A stretch of 22,760 nt of DNA from CAYSHJ01 sp964589725 (GCA_964589725.1 CAZPUJ010000261.1:1-22760); one strand, 5' to 3'. Counted from the first letter of the stretch, positions 7,254 to 15,060 are shown. The notes: a model not told the origin generated them from the letters alone. Made by a program: numbers and translations.

Positions 7254-8467
7254 GCGTCCAGCAACTCGCGGACTTTCGGATGCACGACTTGTCTGTCGCT
7301 CGTGACAAGCGTTCCTTGCACGATTTCGTCGTCGCGGTTGATCGCCCAGCGGCCATCCTTCACCAGCGACAGCAAGAACGTCGTGATGTTTTTCGAGAGC
7401 ATCTGGCTGGCGTGAAACGGTACGCTCGCGGGCAAGTTGACGCAGCCGATCACCGACACGCCGTTCTCAACGATGGTCTCGCACGGCCTTGTCAGTTCGC
7501 AGTTGCCGCCTTGTTCGGCGGCCAAGTCGATGACGATTGATCCCGGCGACATCGCTCGGACCATCGCGGCCGTGACCAACTGCGGAGCTTTCTTTCCCGG
7601 CACGGCCGCCGTCGTGATGACGACGTCGGACTTAGTGATCGATGGAGCAATCGCCTCTTGCTGACGCCGATAGAAGTCGGCATCCATGCCCTTCGCGTAT
7701 CCGCCAGCGCCAGCAGCGTCACCGAGACTAAGTTCGATGAACTTCGCTCCCAAGCTGAGGACATCGTCCTTCGCGGCCGCACGGACGTCGGTGGCTTGCA
7801 CGATCGCTCCCAATCGCCGCGCCGTCGCGATCGCTTGCAAGCCGGCGACACCCGCTCCGATCACGAACACCTTCGCGGCGGTGATTGTGCCGGCGGCGGT
7901 CATCATCATCGGGAACATCTTCGGTGCCAGATCGGCTGCCAGCAGCACCGATTTGTACCCCGCGATCGATGCCTGCGACGACAACACGTCCATGCTTTGC
8001 GCCCGCGTGATGCGCGGCAGCAATTCGAGCGCGAACATGGTCGCACCACGCTCGGCCAGTTGCCGAGCGATGTCCGGACGCGTCATCGGATCGCACATGC
8101 CAATCACGGTTTGACCAGCTCGCAACATGCTGATATCGGCTTGTCCGGCGTCGGCATTCGCTCCAGCCGCGCGCGCATGAACCAACACGTCCGCCCGCGC
8201 GAACACCTCTTTTCTGTCGGCCAGTATCTCCGCGCCCTGAGCTTTGTAGTCGTCGTCGCGAAACCCGGCCGCCTCTCCCGCGCCGGCCTGCAGCACGACG
8301 TTGAGCTTCGCCTTTCGCAGGGCGGCGACCGAAGCGGGAATCAAGGCGACGCGACGATCGCCGGGAAATGTCTCGCGCACGACGCCGACGATCAGCGGCT
8401 GTTCTGGGGGCGAGGAAGCGGACAATGAATACGTGTCGGCCACTTCGGAAACAACATCCGTGGTCAT
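7232..8467 (-). CDS. pntAA: NAD(P) transhydrogenase subunit alpha part 1 (NAD-binding)
   Basis: 411 aa. This is the soluble domain-I subunit, which binds NAD(H) and pairs with PntAB and PntB at the cytoplasmic membrane face. Motifs: VVRETFPGDRRVALIPASV (29-47), the alanine-dehydrogenase/PNT N-terminal signature; the Rossmann loop VIGAGVAGLQAIATARRLGA (202-221) with DVR (227-229); and SPGSIVIDLAAEQGGN near the C-terminal third. It has about 24 more N-terminal residues than most homologues. AGG lies six bases before the chosen ATG; a later start is possible. The final EASGGR and stop are read from a repeat. It follows nnrE with a 62-bp gap and converges on pntB, so all three subunits are present but in two opposed transcription units. 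Confidence 0.93.
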   Translation of the reverse strand: MTTDVVSEVADTYSLSASSPPEQPLIVGVVRETFPGDRRVALIPASVAALRKAKLNVVLQAGAGEAAGFRDDDYKAQGAEILADRKEVFARADVLVHARAAGANADAGQADISMLRAGQTVIGMCDPMTRPDIARQLAERGATMFALELLPRITRAQSMDVLSSQASIAGYKSVLLAADLAPKMFPMMMTAAGTITAAKVFVIGAGVAGLQAIATARRLGAIVQATDVRAAAKDDVLSLGAKFIELSLGDAAGAGGYAKGMDADFYRRQQEAIAPSITKSDVVITTAAVPGKKAPQLVTAAMVRAMSPGSIVIDLAAEQGGNCELTRPCETIVENGVSVIGCVNLPASVPFHASQMLSKNITTFLLSLVKDGRWAINRDDEIVQGTLVTSDRQVVHPKVRELLDAEASGGR

Positions 8468-8529
8468 GGTGCCTGCGACATCAGAGGCTGAAAAATCTCG
8501 CGGGCTCCGACCCGCGAAGTGGCGGGAAG

Positions 8530-9273
8530 TTACCGCACTTGCGGGGAGCGAGCCAAGTCACTGGACTCGCGAGATGTCGGATTTGACAGCAGTTCGTCGA
8601 GCAGCTTCCGCGGAACTCCGATGCCCACGACCGTCACTTCTCCTGTGAAGTCCGTCGAGGCGGGATTGTCGAACCCGCGTTTGCGAGCGACGAACGTGAC
8701 CGTGTGCTGAGCCACCACGCACAGCGGAGAACCGTCGGGCCGCCGTTCGATCGGCGAGCCGGTGTCGCAGTCGAGACCTGACGGCAAGTCGACCGCAAGG
8801 ACGCGCCGCGCTGAGCGATTGATCGCAGCGATGGCCGTGCGGTACGGCTCGCGGATTGCGCCGATGGTCCCCGTGCCCAGCAACGCATCGACGATCCAGT
8901 CGGCGTGCGCCAAGTGATGCTCGATGTCAGACAATTCAGGTTGACCGCCCATGACGATGCGCGGCGTGTCGGCGGCCTCCAAGATTCGCCAGTTCGCCGC
9001 GGCATCTCCGGTAAGTTCTTTCGGACTTGCGAACAACAGCACGCGCACGTCGAACCCATGAAGCTCCACATGCCGGGCGATCACCAAGCCGTCGCCGCCA
9101 TTGTTCCCTTTGCCGGCGCAAACAAGGACTCGCTCGTGAATCCCCAATTCGATCAGCCGTTCGGCCGCTCCTCGCCCGGCGTTCTCCATGAGGACGAGAC
9201 CTGACATGCCGAACTCCTCGACCGCCCGCCGATCGACGGCACGCACTTCGTCGCGGGACAATGACCCGGCCAT
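8530..9273 (-). CDS. nnrE: NAD(P)H-hydrate epimerase
   Basis: 247 aa, the YjeF_N domain. The enzyme interconverts R and S forms of NAD(P)HX, the hydrated damage products of NADH and NADPH, so that a dehydratase can repair them. Visible: MSGLVLMENAGRGAAE (23-38), the phosphate loop GKGNNGGDGLVIARH (54-68), DALLGTG (129-135) and AVDLPSGLDCDTG (160-172) with the catalytic Asp. Only the epimerase domain is present; the fused NnrD dehydratase found in many bacteria is absent and not nearby. GGGGAG nine bases upstream supports the start. It sits between terC-like and pntAA genes with gaps of 51 and 62 bp, so a single transcript for nicotinamide nucleotide maintenance is plausible. The stop lies within a small CCGC/GCGG hairpin. 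Confidence 0.92.
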   Translation of the reverse strand: MAGSLSRDEVRAVDRRAVEEFGMSGLVLMENAGRGAAERLIELGIHERVLVCAGKGNNGGDGLVIARHVELHGFDVRVLLFASPKELTGDAAANWRILEAADTPRIVMGGQPELSDIEHHLAHADWIVDALLGTGTIGAIREPYRTAIAAINRSARRVLAVDLPSGLDCDTGSPIERRPDGSPLCVVAQHTVTFVARKRGFDNPASTDFTGEVTVVGIGVPRKLLDELLSNPTSRESSDLARSPQVR

Positions 9274-9324
9274 GAAATCGGACTCCCCTGCAGAATCTGT
9301 GGGTGAACTGAGAGAGGCGGAGTA

Positions 9325-10116
9325 TCAATCATCCGCGCGCGCGGCGGCTCGGAGGGCGGCGTCTTTCGAGCTGACGCGGATGTTCAAAAACTCCACGAGC
9401 AGTGAGAAAGCCATCGCGAAATAGATGTAGCCTTTGTTGATGTGCGTGCCGACCGCTTCGGCCACGAGCATCACTCCGATCAGCAGCAAGAAGCTGAGAG
9501 CCAACATTTTCAGTGTCGCGTGCCGCTCGATGAAGCGGCTGATCGTATTGGCGAAGGTCAGCATCACGCCGACTGCCAGCATGACGGCCACCATCATGAC
9601 CCACAATTGATTGGCCATGCCCACGGCCGTGATGACGGAGTCCAGCGAGAACACGAGGTCCATTACGGCGATCTCGGCGATCACGCGCCGCAGCGTGGCT
9701 TGGCGCTGATTTGACCGCGAGTGATCGCTGCCTTCCATTTTGGTGTGGATTTCATGCACGCTCTTGCCAATCAGGAAGAGGCCGCCGACAAGTAGAATAA
9801 GGTCTCTCCAGGACACACCGTTGATCTCGGCGAAGGAGTGTTCGTCAATCGGAAAGAGACTTCGCGGCAGGCCCAGCGACGTCCACTCAAAGAAGGGCTG
9901 GTCCATGCCCATAATCGCCGTAAGCGTCAGCAGCAACAGCAACCGCGAGACCAATGCCACCGCCAGCCCCAGCTTCCTCGCGAAGGGTTGCTGCTCACGC
10001 GGCAACCGGTCGGCCAGGATCGCGATAAAAACGATGTTGTCGATTCCCAGGACGATCTCCATCGCCGTCAGGGTGACCAGCGCGATCAGCACTTCCAGAA
10101 TTTCCTGAAATTCCAT
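9325..10116 (-). CDS. TerC-family integral membrane protein
   Basis: 263 aa. TerC-family proteins are multi-helix membrane proteins linked to metal (notably manganese) export or tellurite resistance and to metalation of exported enzymes. The two signature acidic motifs are present: MEIVLGIDNIVFIAI (19-33) and MDLVFSLDSVITAVG (152-166). About seven hydrophobic helices are visible. The central cytoplasmic loop (about 121-145) is charged, and the C-terminus ends in a short charged tail after LLVEFLNIRVS. GGAGAG stands six or more bases before the ATG at 10116. First gene of the probable terC-nnrE-pntAA unit. No tellurite cluster is around it. The exact substrate cannot be inferred. Confidence 0.88.
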   Translation of the reverse strand: MEFQEILEVLIALVTLTAMEIVLGIDNIVFIAILADRLPREQQPFARKLGLAVALVSRLLLLLTLTAIMGMDQPFFEWTSLGLPRSLFPIDEHSFAEINGVSWRDLILLVGGLFLIGKSVHEIHTKMEGSDHSRSNQRQATLRRVIAEIAVMDLVFSLDSVITAVGMANQLWVMMVAVMLAVGVMLTFANTISRFIERHATLKMLALSFLLLIGVMLVAEAVGTHINKGYIYFAMAFSLLVEFLNIRVSSKDAALRAAARADD

Positions 10117-10406
10117 CTCTCACTCTCCGTGCCGATTGGTCGTGTGGTTGCGAGGCCAAAACGCCGTCGCCGTAGCTTGTGCTCTGGTGGCCTGCACTAG
10201 CCGACGTGGCCGGCACGAGGCCGGAGGCTACCAGCAGCAAAAACTCCAATTCGCTGCCGGGCGGGTTGTAGAGCACGCTTCGGACAGCGTCTAGCGGTTT
10301 CGTCCGTCTCGTTCTGCGTTCGCGAGCTATGTTTAAGATTGAATTGAGGCCCAACACTCCAGCGAATCTCGCAAACCGGTGCGGCCTCCACAAAGTGGCA
10401 TTTCCA

Positions 10407-10559
10407 ATGAGCGGCAGCACCCCCTACCACTACTACCTGTACTACGCCGACGGCATCCGTTCCTTCTTTCACGGCATGGGCCCGGGGTCATACACCGCAC
10501 TCTTGGTAGGCGTTTGGTTGTTTGGCTTCGCGTTGCTCAAGAGCGGTGCTCGCAAATAG
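10407..10559 (+). CDS. Small single-helix membrane protein, unknown function
   Basis: 50 aa if it starts at ATG 10407; an in-frame ATG at 10329 would give 76 aa, and neither has a clear ribosome site. It begins MSGSTPYHYYLYYADGIRSF and ends with one hydrophobic helix (YTALLVGVWLFGFALLKSG) and a basic tail, so a C-terminally anchored small membrane protein is likely. Support for a real gene comes from the well-formed terminator starting 29 bp after the stop and from the coding-like Tyr/Phe/Gly composition; no family is recognised. It is divergent from the terC-like gene. Confidence 0.5.
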   Translation: MSGSTPYHYYLYYADGIRSFFHGMGPGSYTALLVGVWLFGFALLKSGARK

Positions 10560-10587
10560 AGACGAAACGAGTGTGACGAATCGAGAC

Positions 10588-10625
10588 AAGCCCGGCTTCT
10601 TTGGCGAAGCTGGGTTTTTGCTTTT
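10588..10625 (+). terminator. Rho-independent terminator after the small membrane protein gene
   Basis: AAGCCCGGCTTC (10588-10599) pairs with GAAGCTGGGTTT (10606-10617), two G-U pairs included, over a 6-base loop, and a T-rich tail follows to 10625. Confidence 0.8.
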
Positions 10626-10656
10626 GGGAATGCGGCGGCACTTTTGTGAAAGATCG

Positions 10657-11520
10657 CTAGCCGAGTTTCGTCACCGCTTCGCGCACAGCCTTCAGACAGA
10701 CTTCGAGGTCCGAGACGGGGTTCTGGTGATTCTCTTCGTACTCGAGCGACAGTGAGTACTTGTAGTCGAGCTTCTTGAGCGCCTTCAGACAACCGACGAC
10801 ATTCAAGTCTCCCTCGCCCAGGATCGTCATTTTCTTTTCGCCGCCGGGCAGATTCTTCACATCCTTCAGATGGACGCCGAAGACCCGTTTGCCCAGCTTC
10901 TCGATCACCTCGACCGGATTTTCGTCGCTGCGCAAGTAATGTCCCGTGTCGACGCAGGCTCCGATTTTCGGATGCCGGTCTTTGACCCAGGTCTCGACGT
11001 CGGTGACTTTGTCGTATGACGACTTCGGCCCGTGATTGTGAATCGCGATCGCAATGTCGTATTCGGCGACCAGTTTGTCGAGCAGATCAAATGTCTCCTT
11101 GTTCTTTTTGGGATCCGCGCTGATCGACATCACACCCATCGCCTTGCCGAAGTCGAACATCTTGCGAGCCATGGCCTCGTTCGAGTCAAAGCCCACGACG
11201 CCGAAGGCCAGCAGCGTGATGCCGGCGTCGCTGAGCATTTTCTTCGTCTCAGCCAGCTTTTCCGGGCGAGTGTCCACCGGCACGTGATTCGGGAATGATT
11301 CCCAATACTTCAGCCCCAATTTTTGCGAGTGCGCCAGCGCCGTCTTCGCGTCGAAGCCGCGCAGCGAGTAGCTCTGAATACACATCTTGAAGCCGCCATA
11401 CGGATCGGAGTCCGCGGCGAACCCGGTGTGCGGTGACAACAATACGGATCCTCCGGCGGCGGCAGCCGTCCACTTCAAGAACTCGCGACGAGAGCCAAAT
11501 GACTCGGTGAGAGATCGCAT
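10657..11520 (-). CDS. Tat-exported sugar phosphate isomerase/epimerase family protein
   Basis: 287 aa. The N-terminus has a twin-arginine signal, SRREFLKWTAAAAGG (10-24), followed by a hydrophobic stretch and a likely cleavage after GFAA (about residue 35). The remainder is a xylose-isomerase-like TIM barrel (AP_endonuc_2 family): SYSLRGF, KYWESFPNHV, AIAIHNHGP (a metal-ligand His region), GACVDTGHYLRS, VFGVHLKDV and LSLEYEEN are in the order seen in the family and include likely metal-binding His, Asp and Glu residues. The usual reaction is isomerisation or epimerisation of a sugar or inositol derivative, here outside the cytoplasmic membrane. GGAG about ten bases upstream supports the start. 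Planctomycetes carry many paralogues; substrate unknown. Confidence 0.88.
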   Translation of the reverse strand: MRSLTESFGSRREFLKWTAAAAGGSVLLSPHTGFAADSDPYGGFKMCIQSYSLRGFDAKTALAHSQKLGLKYWESFPNHVPVDTRPEKLAETKKMLSDAGITLLAFGVVGFDSNEAMARKMFDFGKAMGVMSISADPKKNKETFDLLDKLVAEYDIAIAIHNHGPKSSYDKVTDVETWVKDRHPKIGACVDTGHYLRSDENPVEVIEKLGKRVFGVHLKDVKNLPGGEKKMTILGEGDLNVVGCLKALKKLDYKYSLSLEYEENHQNPVSDLEVCLKAVREAVTKLG

Positions 11521-12095
11521 GGTGATCAGGCTCCGAAAAGGGGGACGAAGAGGCCGCGATCCGCCACCTCACGTAGCGGCGGAAACGCCTGGGAAGAAGT
11601 ATATCCGCCGGTCGCTCCGAGTTTGGAGTCAACGCCCACCCACTGATCCCGCGTCGGTCGGGGACCGGCACGGTGACATTTTTCGAAAAACGGTCCAGCT
11701 CGGCAAAATCGGCGAGATCTGATCGTGGCGGTTGCCGATCTAATTCCTGCTCGGCTCCCGTCAGCACCACGACCTGTTCGACGCCCTTATCCACGTCGAG
11801 GTCCCTCACAAAAAGTGAACACAGCCCATCGGCAACCGAGTTCCTAACCTACACTTGGGACATCGCCAACTTCTCGTCAGTAATTCGGACGGAGGTCTCA
11901 AACCATTTTGCGTGGGTCGAAACCAACACGAGTACGTGCTTGACACGACTCGGTTTCCACCCGTCTCGCAGCGACTCCAACCGTCGCAGTTCCGCACGAG
12001 AAGCGGCACACCGACCGCGGCTGTCTCACGACGGACCGCGGTTTTTTTTCGTTCGTAATTCCGCCGTCAGGCGGTCCCGCTGGTTCCAGCCGGAA
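11521..12095. other. Gene-free region with structured + strand segment
   Basis: No frame looks like a protein. The right part (about 11870-12048) contains the imperfect inverted repeat GGGTCGAAACC (11914-11924) / GGTTTCCACCC (11952-11962), a TTGACA box at 11940-11945 and a terminator at 12014-12048. This could be a small RNA gene on the + strand. The left part (11521-11870) shows only short GC-rich hairpins such as GTCGGTCGGGGACCGGC near 11654-11670 and presumably the promoter of the Tat-exported protein gene. Confidence 0.45.
12014..12048 (+). terminator. Orphan Rho-independent terminator
   Basis: ACCGCGG (12014-12020) pairs with CCGCGGT (12036-12042), followed directly by a run of T. It points along the + strand, where no recognised gene precedes it, and faces the 3' end of the RraA-family gene on the other strand. 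Confidence 0.7.
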
Positions 12096-12836
12096 CTACC
12101 TACCCTTGCCACTCAGCCGCTTCTCGATCGCTTTGATCATCGCCCCGCACTCGGATCGCGCGGCGGCAAAGTCTTTGGCGTTGAGGTTCGAGACTTTGAG
12201 GTAATTCAGCACGACCGCCTCGGCTTCGGCAACCTCACGGCAGACTTGAGGGACTTCCGTGGCGATCTCGACCGGAATCGTCGAGACACCGTTGCGATCA
12301 CCGTGCAACAAATCGCCGGGATAAATCACCAAACCGCCCACCATCACCGGGACGTTCACCGAAAGCATGTGGCAATATCCGTGAGCACAGATCGCTCCGT
12401 TGGTGAACGCGGGAAAGCTTAAGGCCTCGACTTGATCGAGATCACGGCCCGTACCCGACGTGATCAGACCCGCCGATCCGAAGGCTTTATAGGTCGAGCA
12501 CATCACTTCGCCGAACGTGGCCGAGGCACAGGGGATGTCGAGGTCTTGAAACACGATCACCGGCGGTCCCGGGAAATCAGCAAAGGACTCAAGCTGCTGC
12601 GTGATGCCGGAGTAAACGTCACCACCGCGCGGCGGCGACATACTGCGGAAGGTGGTGGTCAAGGCATAGCCGACCATCGGCGGTAATTTCGGATAGCACG
12701 CCACAATGCTGCCATTCATGTAGCCCAGATTGCGAGGCCGCATATTCCACAGCTCGACCGCATTCGCGATCGTCGGAGTGTCAAATTGAGCCAACTGCTT
12801 GAGAACCTCGCCAGTGACTCCGGGATACTTCGCCAT
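12096..12836 (-). CDS. RraA-family protein (possible 4-hydroxy-4-methyl-2-oxoglutarate/oxaloacetate aldolase type)
   Basis: 246 aa. RraA-like proteins share one fold: some inhibit RNase E, others are divalent-metal aldolases/decarboxylases for 4-carboxy-4-hydroxy-2-oxoadipate-type acids. Visible motifs: FDTPTIANAVE (18-28), SAGLITSGTGRDLDQV (121-136), containing the substrate-binding Arg and metal-binding Asp typical of the aldolase branch, and PGDLLHGDRNGVSTIP (173-188). The aldolase-type residues make an enzyme more likely than an RNase E regulator. The start at 12836 follows AAGGA with good spacing; the frame stays open upstream to 13268 but there it reads through a repeat. It stands alone on its strand. 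Confidence 0.85.
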   Translation of the reverse strand: MAKYPGVTGEVLKQLAQFDTPTIANAVELWNMRPRNLGYMNGSIVACYPKLPPMVGYALTTTFRSMSPPRGGDVYSGITQQLESFADFPGPPVIVFQDLDIPCASATFGEVMCSTYKAFGSAGLITSGTGRDLDQVEALSFPAFTNGAICAHGYCHMLSVNVPVMVGGLVIYPGDLLHGDRNGVSTIPVEIATEVPQVCREVAEAEAVVLNYLKVSNLNAKDFAAARSECGAMIKAIEKRLSGKGR

Positions 12837-12922
12837 GAGTTGTCCTTTCACTTCGAATGATGCTCTGAGATGCGATTGCGCGGACGTACATACCGATCCA
12901 AGCCAAAAAATCGGACGACAGA

Positions 12923-12944
12923 TCACTTTGGGTCGCCAAAGTGA
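12923..12944. promoter_or_regulatory. Perfect short palindrome upstream of the RraA-family gene
   Basis: TCACTTTGG (12923-12931), GTCG, CCAAAGTGA (12936-12944). It lies about 90 bp upstream of the RraA-family start. It could be an operator or only a hairpin. The remaining gap from 12837 to 13181 holds also the 12981-13052 repeat. Confidence 0.35.
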
Positions 12945-12980
12945 GCCGCGACTATACCTCGCGCGGCCAACAATGAGCCA

Positions 12981-13052
12981 GGCGAGCGGGGTGGCGTCAG
13001 CCCCCCGGTCTTGTGGCGAAAGCACCGAGGGGCTGACGCCGCCCCGCTCGCC
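12981..13052. repeat. 72-bp palindromic repeat of the GGCGAGCGGGG family
   Basis: The arms GGCGAGCGGGGTGGCGTCAG (from 12981, through 13004) and its complement (13029-13052) are inverted copies of about 24 bp with one mismatch, around a 24-base loop. The arm core also occurs at the pntB/pntAA junction. Confidence 0.85.
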
Positions 13053-13181
13053 AGAATGTCTCATGTTTCGTTCGCCGCGAACTTGTCGGCGGCAGGGTGG
13101 CACGCTGAAATGCCGCGTGCAGCAGAAATCAGATCGTAGCCGTTGAGGCCGCACCAACGAATTCCGCCAAGGTCGGAGCCC

Positions 13182-13664
13182 ATGATGTCCAAAGCGGCTC
13201 GAAGAACTCTTCAATACGCGACATTGTCGGACGTCGTCCGCGATGCCGAGCGGCTTGTCTCGGACCACGTCACGGTGGGGAACTGGTCATTCGGCCAGAT
13301 TTTGCAGCATCTCGCCAAGTCCATGAACGCGTCGCTTGACGGATTCGGATTTCAGGCTCCCTGGTTTGCCCGCTGGCTGATCGCACCGCTGGTCAAGAAT
13401 TCATTGCTGACCAAGCCGCTCAAACCAGGCTTCAAGTTGCCGGCGTCCGCAACAGCGATCATGCCGGATGAGCAGGTTTCGGTCGGCGACGGCCTACGCC
13501 AGTTGAAAGCGGCAGTTGACCGTGTCACGCACGAGACGCCCAGCGCCGACCATCCGTTTCTCGGCAAGCTGGCGACCGAAGAATGGACGCAATTGCATTT
13601 GCGACACGCCGAGTTACACATGAGCTTTGCTCTTCCCGGCTCGACCAAGTCGACGACAGGTTGA
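13182..13664 (+). CDS. DUF1569 (DinB-like) protein
   Basis: 160 aa. DUF1569 belongs to the DinB/YfiT-like four-helix fold, small proteins that usually bind a metal through three His. Here the likely ligands are the His in ILQHLAK (about 44-50) and the two in RHAELHMSF near the C-terminus. Opening RRTLQYATLSDVVRDAE and the NWSFGQILQHLA segment are family-typical. AAGG/GGAG upstream support starting at ATG 13182 or the adjacent 13185. The stop codon lies inside a 23-bp tandem repeat. Function unknown; thiol-dependent transferase or hydrolase roles are known for relatives. Confidence 0.75.
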   Translation: MMSKAARRTLQYATLSDVVRDAERLVSDHVTVGNWSFGQILQHLAKSMNASLDGFGFQAPWFARWLIAPLVKNSLLTKPLKPGFKLPASATAIMPDEQVSVGDGLRQLKAAVDRVTHETPSADHPFLGKLATEEWTQLHLRHAELHMSFALPGSTKSTTG

Positions 13665-13705
13665 GTAAACGAATGGACGAGAGTTGAGTGAACGAATGGA
13701 CGAGA
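13660..13705. repeat. 23-bp tandem duplication between DUF1569 and sufE genes
   Basis: GTTGAGTAAACGAATGGACG (continuing AGA) at 13660-13682 is repeated at 13683-13705 with one change (TAA to TGA). The first copy contains the stop of the upstream gene; the second ends next to the ribosome site of sufE. Confidence 0.9.
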
Positions 13706-13718
13706 GGCATTGACGGCC

Positions 13719-14156
13719 ATGAAACTCACGGAGTTGATGGCGGGCTTCGACGGACTCGACGACGAAGAAAAACTCGAACTGCTGGTCGACCTTTCCGGCG
13801 AGTTGCCCCCCTTGTCGCCAGAGCGAGCCGGCAGACCGCCGTCTGACGCCTGTCGTGTTAAGGAATGTCAGACTCCGATTTTTTTGTGGGTCGAAGTAAT
13901 TGATGGCCGCACACGTTTGGAGGCCGATGTCCCCAAGCAGTCACCGACCGTCCGCGGGCTGGTGGCACTCATGGTGCAAGGGCTTGACGGTGCCTCCCCA
14001 GCCGAAGTGGCCGCGATTCCTGATGACATGGTCGGCCATCTGGGCCTGCAACGGGCGCTGGGAATGACCCGCCAACGAGGCTTTCGCGGCGTGGTGGATC
14101 GGATTAAGCGTGAGATTCTTTTGCAACCTGTTACTTCGAAAGTTGTTGCGCCATGA
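13719..14156 (+). CDS. sufE: SufE-family cysteine desulfurase activator
   Basis: 145 aa, the usual SufE length. SufE accepts the persulfide sulfur from the cysteine desulfurase SufS and passes it on for iron-sulfur cluster assembly in the cytoplasm. The acceptor cysteine is in the motif VKECQTPIFLWVEV (about 47-60, Cys50), followed by the conserved ADVPKQSPTVRGLVALM. The C-terminal helix has GLQRALGMTRQRGFRGVVDRIK, matching the LSPSR.NG...MV..I region of the family. ATG 13719 has GAGAGG 11 bases upstream; a TTG at 13710 is too close to that site. No sufS or sufBCD genes are in the window, so it is an isolated copy. Confidence 0.9.
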   Translation: MKLTELMAGFDGLDDEEKLELLVDLSGELPPLSPERAGRPPSDACRVKECQTPIFLWVEVIDGRTRLEADVPKQSPTVRGLVALMVQGLDGASPAEVAAIPDDMVGHLGLQRALGMTRQRGFRGVVDRIKREILLQPVTSKVVAP

Positions 14157-14178
14157 AGCTTGTCAATTCCTGGCTGCG

Positions 14179-14202
14179 GACCGCTATGCGGTCTTCTCTT
14201 CC
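14179..14202 (+). terminator. Possible weak terminator after sufE
   Basis: GACCGC (14179-14184), TAT, GCGGTC (14188-14193), then TTCTCTTCCT. The stem is only six pairs and the tail is mixed T/C, so it is a tentative call. Confidence 0.35.
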
Positions 14203-14429
14203 TGGCGATCTCGGCTATCTTGAGGCCTCGCACCGATAACGGTTGCGAAAACGCCGCCGCTGTTTCATCACGAAGAATTCTGAAACTGCCAAGAAGTCCG
14301 ATTTTTCATTTGACCCCATCGTCGCGGCTCGCTCAGATAAGCGACATGCCGTGCCACTGTTAATGTTCCTTGACGTCTGAGACGGCACTTGTTCAACACG
14401 TTTCGCAATACAACTGGAGGCTGAGACGG

Positions 14430-14996
14430 ATGGCTACTGCGACTGCTTCTGAACCGGAGCTGACAAAGCTGTTGCCCGGAAATCTTCCGGGATACACCTA
14501 CATTCCGGGATCATCGACCCCACACCCCGTTCGCCACCCGCAGGGACATAGCTACGGGCGCAAGAACCGCTCGGCGAAGCCTCTTTCGGCCGAGAGTTGG
14601 CAAGAGAACCGCAGCTATCTGCTGGCGATCGACTTGTTCAATCACGGTTACTACTGGGAGGCCCATGAGGAGTGGGATCGTCTCCTGCGCGCGTCCGGCC
14701 CCGAGTCGTCCGTCGGCCATTTTTTGAAAGGCCTCGTGAAGATGGCCGCGGCGGGCGTCAAAGTGCGCGAGCACAGCATTCATGGCGTCCGGCGACATGC
14801 CGCCTCCGCTGGCGAAGTCTTTGCCGATGTCTCCGCTGACTGCGAATCCGAACGTTTTTGTGGCCTGGAATTGACTCAATTGCAATTCGCCGCCGACCGT
14901 GCCGCTCAGTTGAGTTACAAAGAACGACATGCCGCTGGGAAACCGGCACGCGTCTTCCCATTCGTCTTGGAGCCATATCCACTCCCCTTTGCCTAG
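14430..14996 (+). CDS. DUF309-domain protein
   Basis: 188 aa, function unknown. The core signature is LFNHGYYWEAHEEWDRLLRA (about residues 69-88), matching the DUF309 pattern 'LFN.G.YWEAHE.WE', followed by FLKGLVKMAAAGVKVREHS, the second conserved helix with repeated small residues. The N-terminal 50 residues are Pro/Gly-rich and not part of the domain. CTGGAGG (14414-14420) nine bases ahead settles ATG 14430; an upstream in-frame start at 14370 lacks such a site. The C-terminal stretch after the domain is variable. Confidence 0.8.
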   Translation: MATATASEPELTKLLPGNLPGYTYIPGSSTPHPVRHPQGHSYGRKNRSAKPLSAESWQENRSYLLAIDLFNHGYYWEAHEEWDRLLRASGPESSVGHFLKGLVKMAAAGVKVREHSIHGVRRHAASAGEVFADVSADCESERFCGLELTQLQFAADRAAQLSYKERHAAGKPARVFPFVLEPYPLPFA

Positions 14997-15060
14997 CGCG
15001 GTCGAAACATTCAGAGAGATCGGCTGGCACGATGCCCGCCTGAAGGAACCGCGCCCCGAC

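Noticed and set aside
11890..12010. Possible tRNA-like fold with GGTCGAAACC
   Set aside because: No cloverleaf could be built: the acceptor, D arm and anticodon arm do not pair around the candidate T-loop-like sequence.
11673..12422. A 249-codon + strand frame that could have been a gene
   Set aside because: Its translation is low-complexity Ser/Arg/Thr without motifs, it crosses the terminator at 12014-12048, and it runs into the antisense of the RraA-family gene.
12837..13268. N-terminal extension of the RraA-family protein up to 13268
   Set aside because: The extension would translate the 12981-13052 palindrome, while ATG 12836 has a good ribosome site and gives the family's usual N-terminus.
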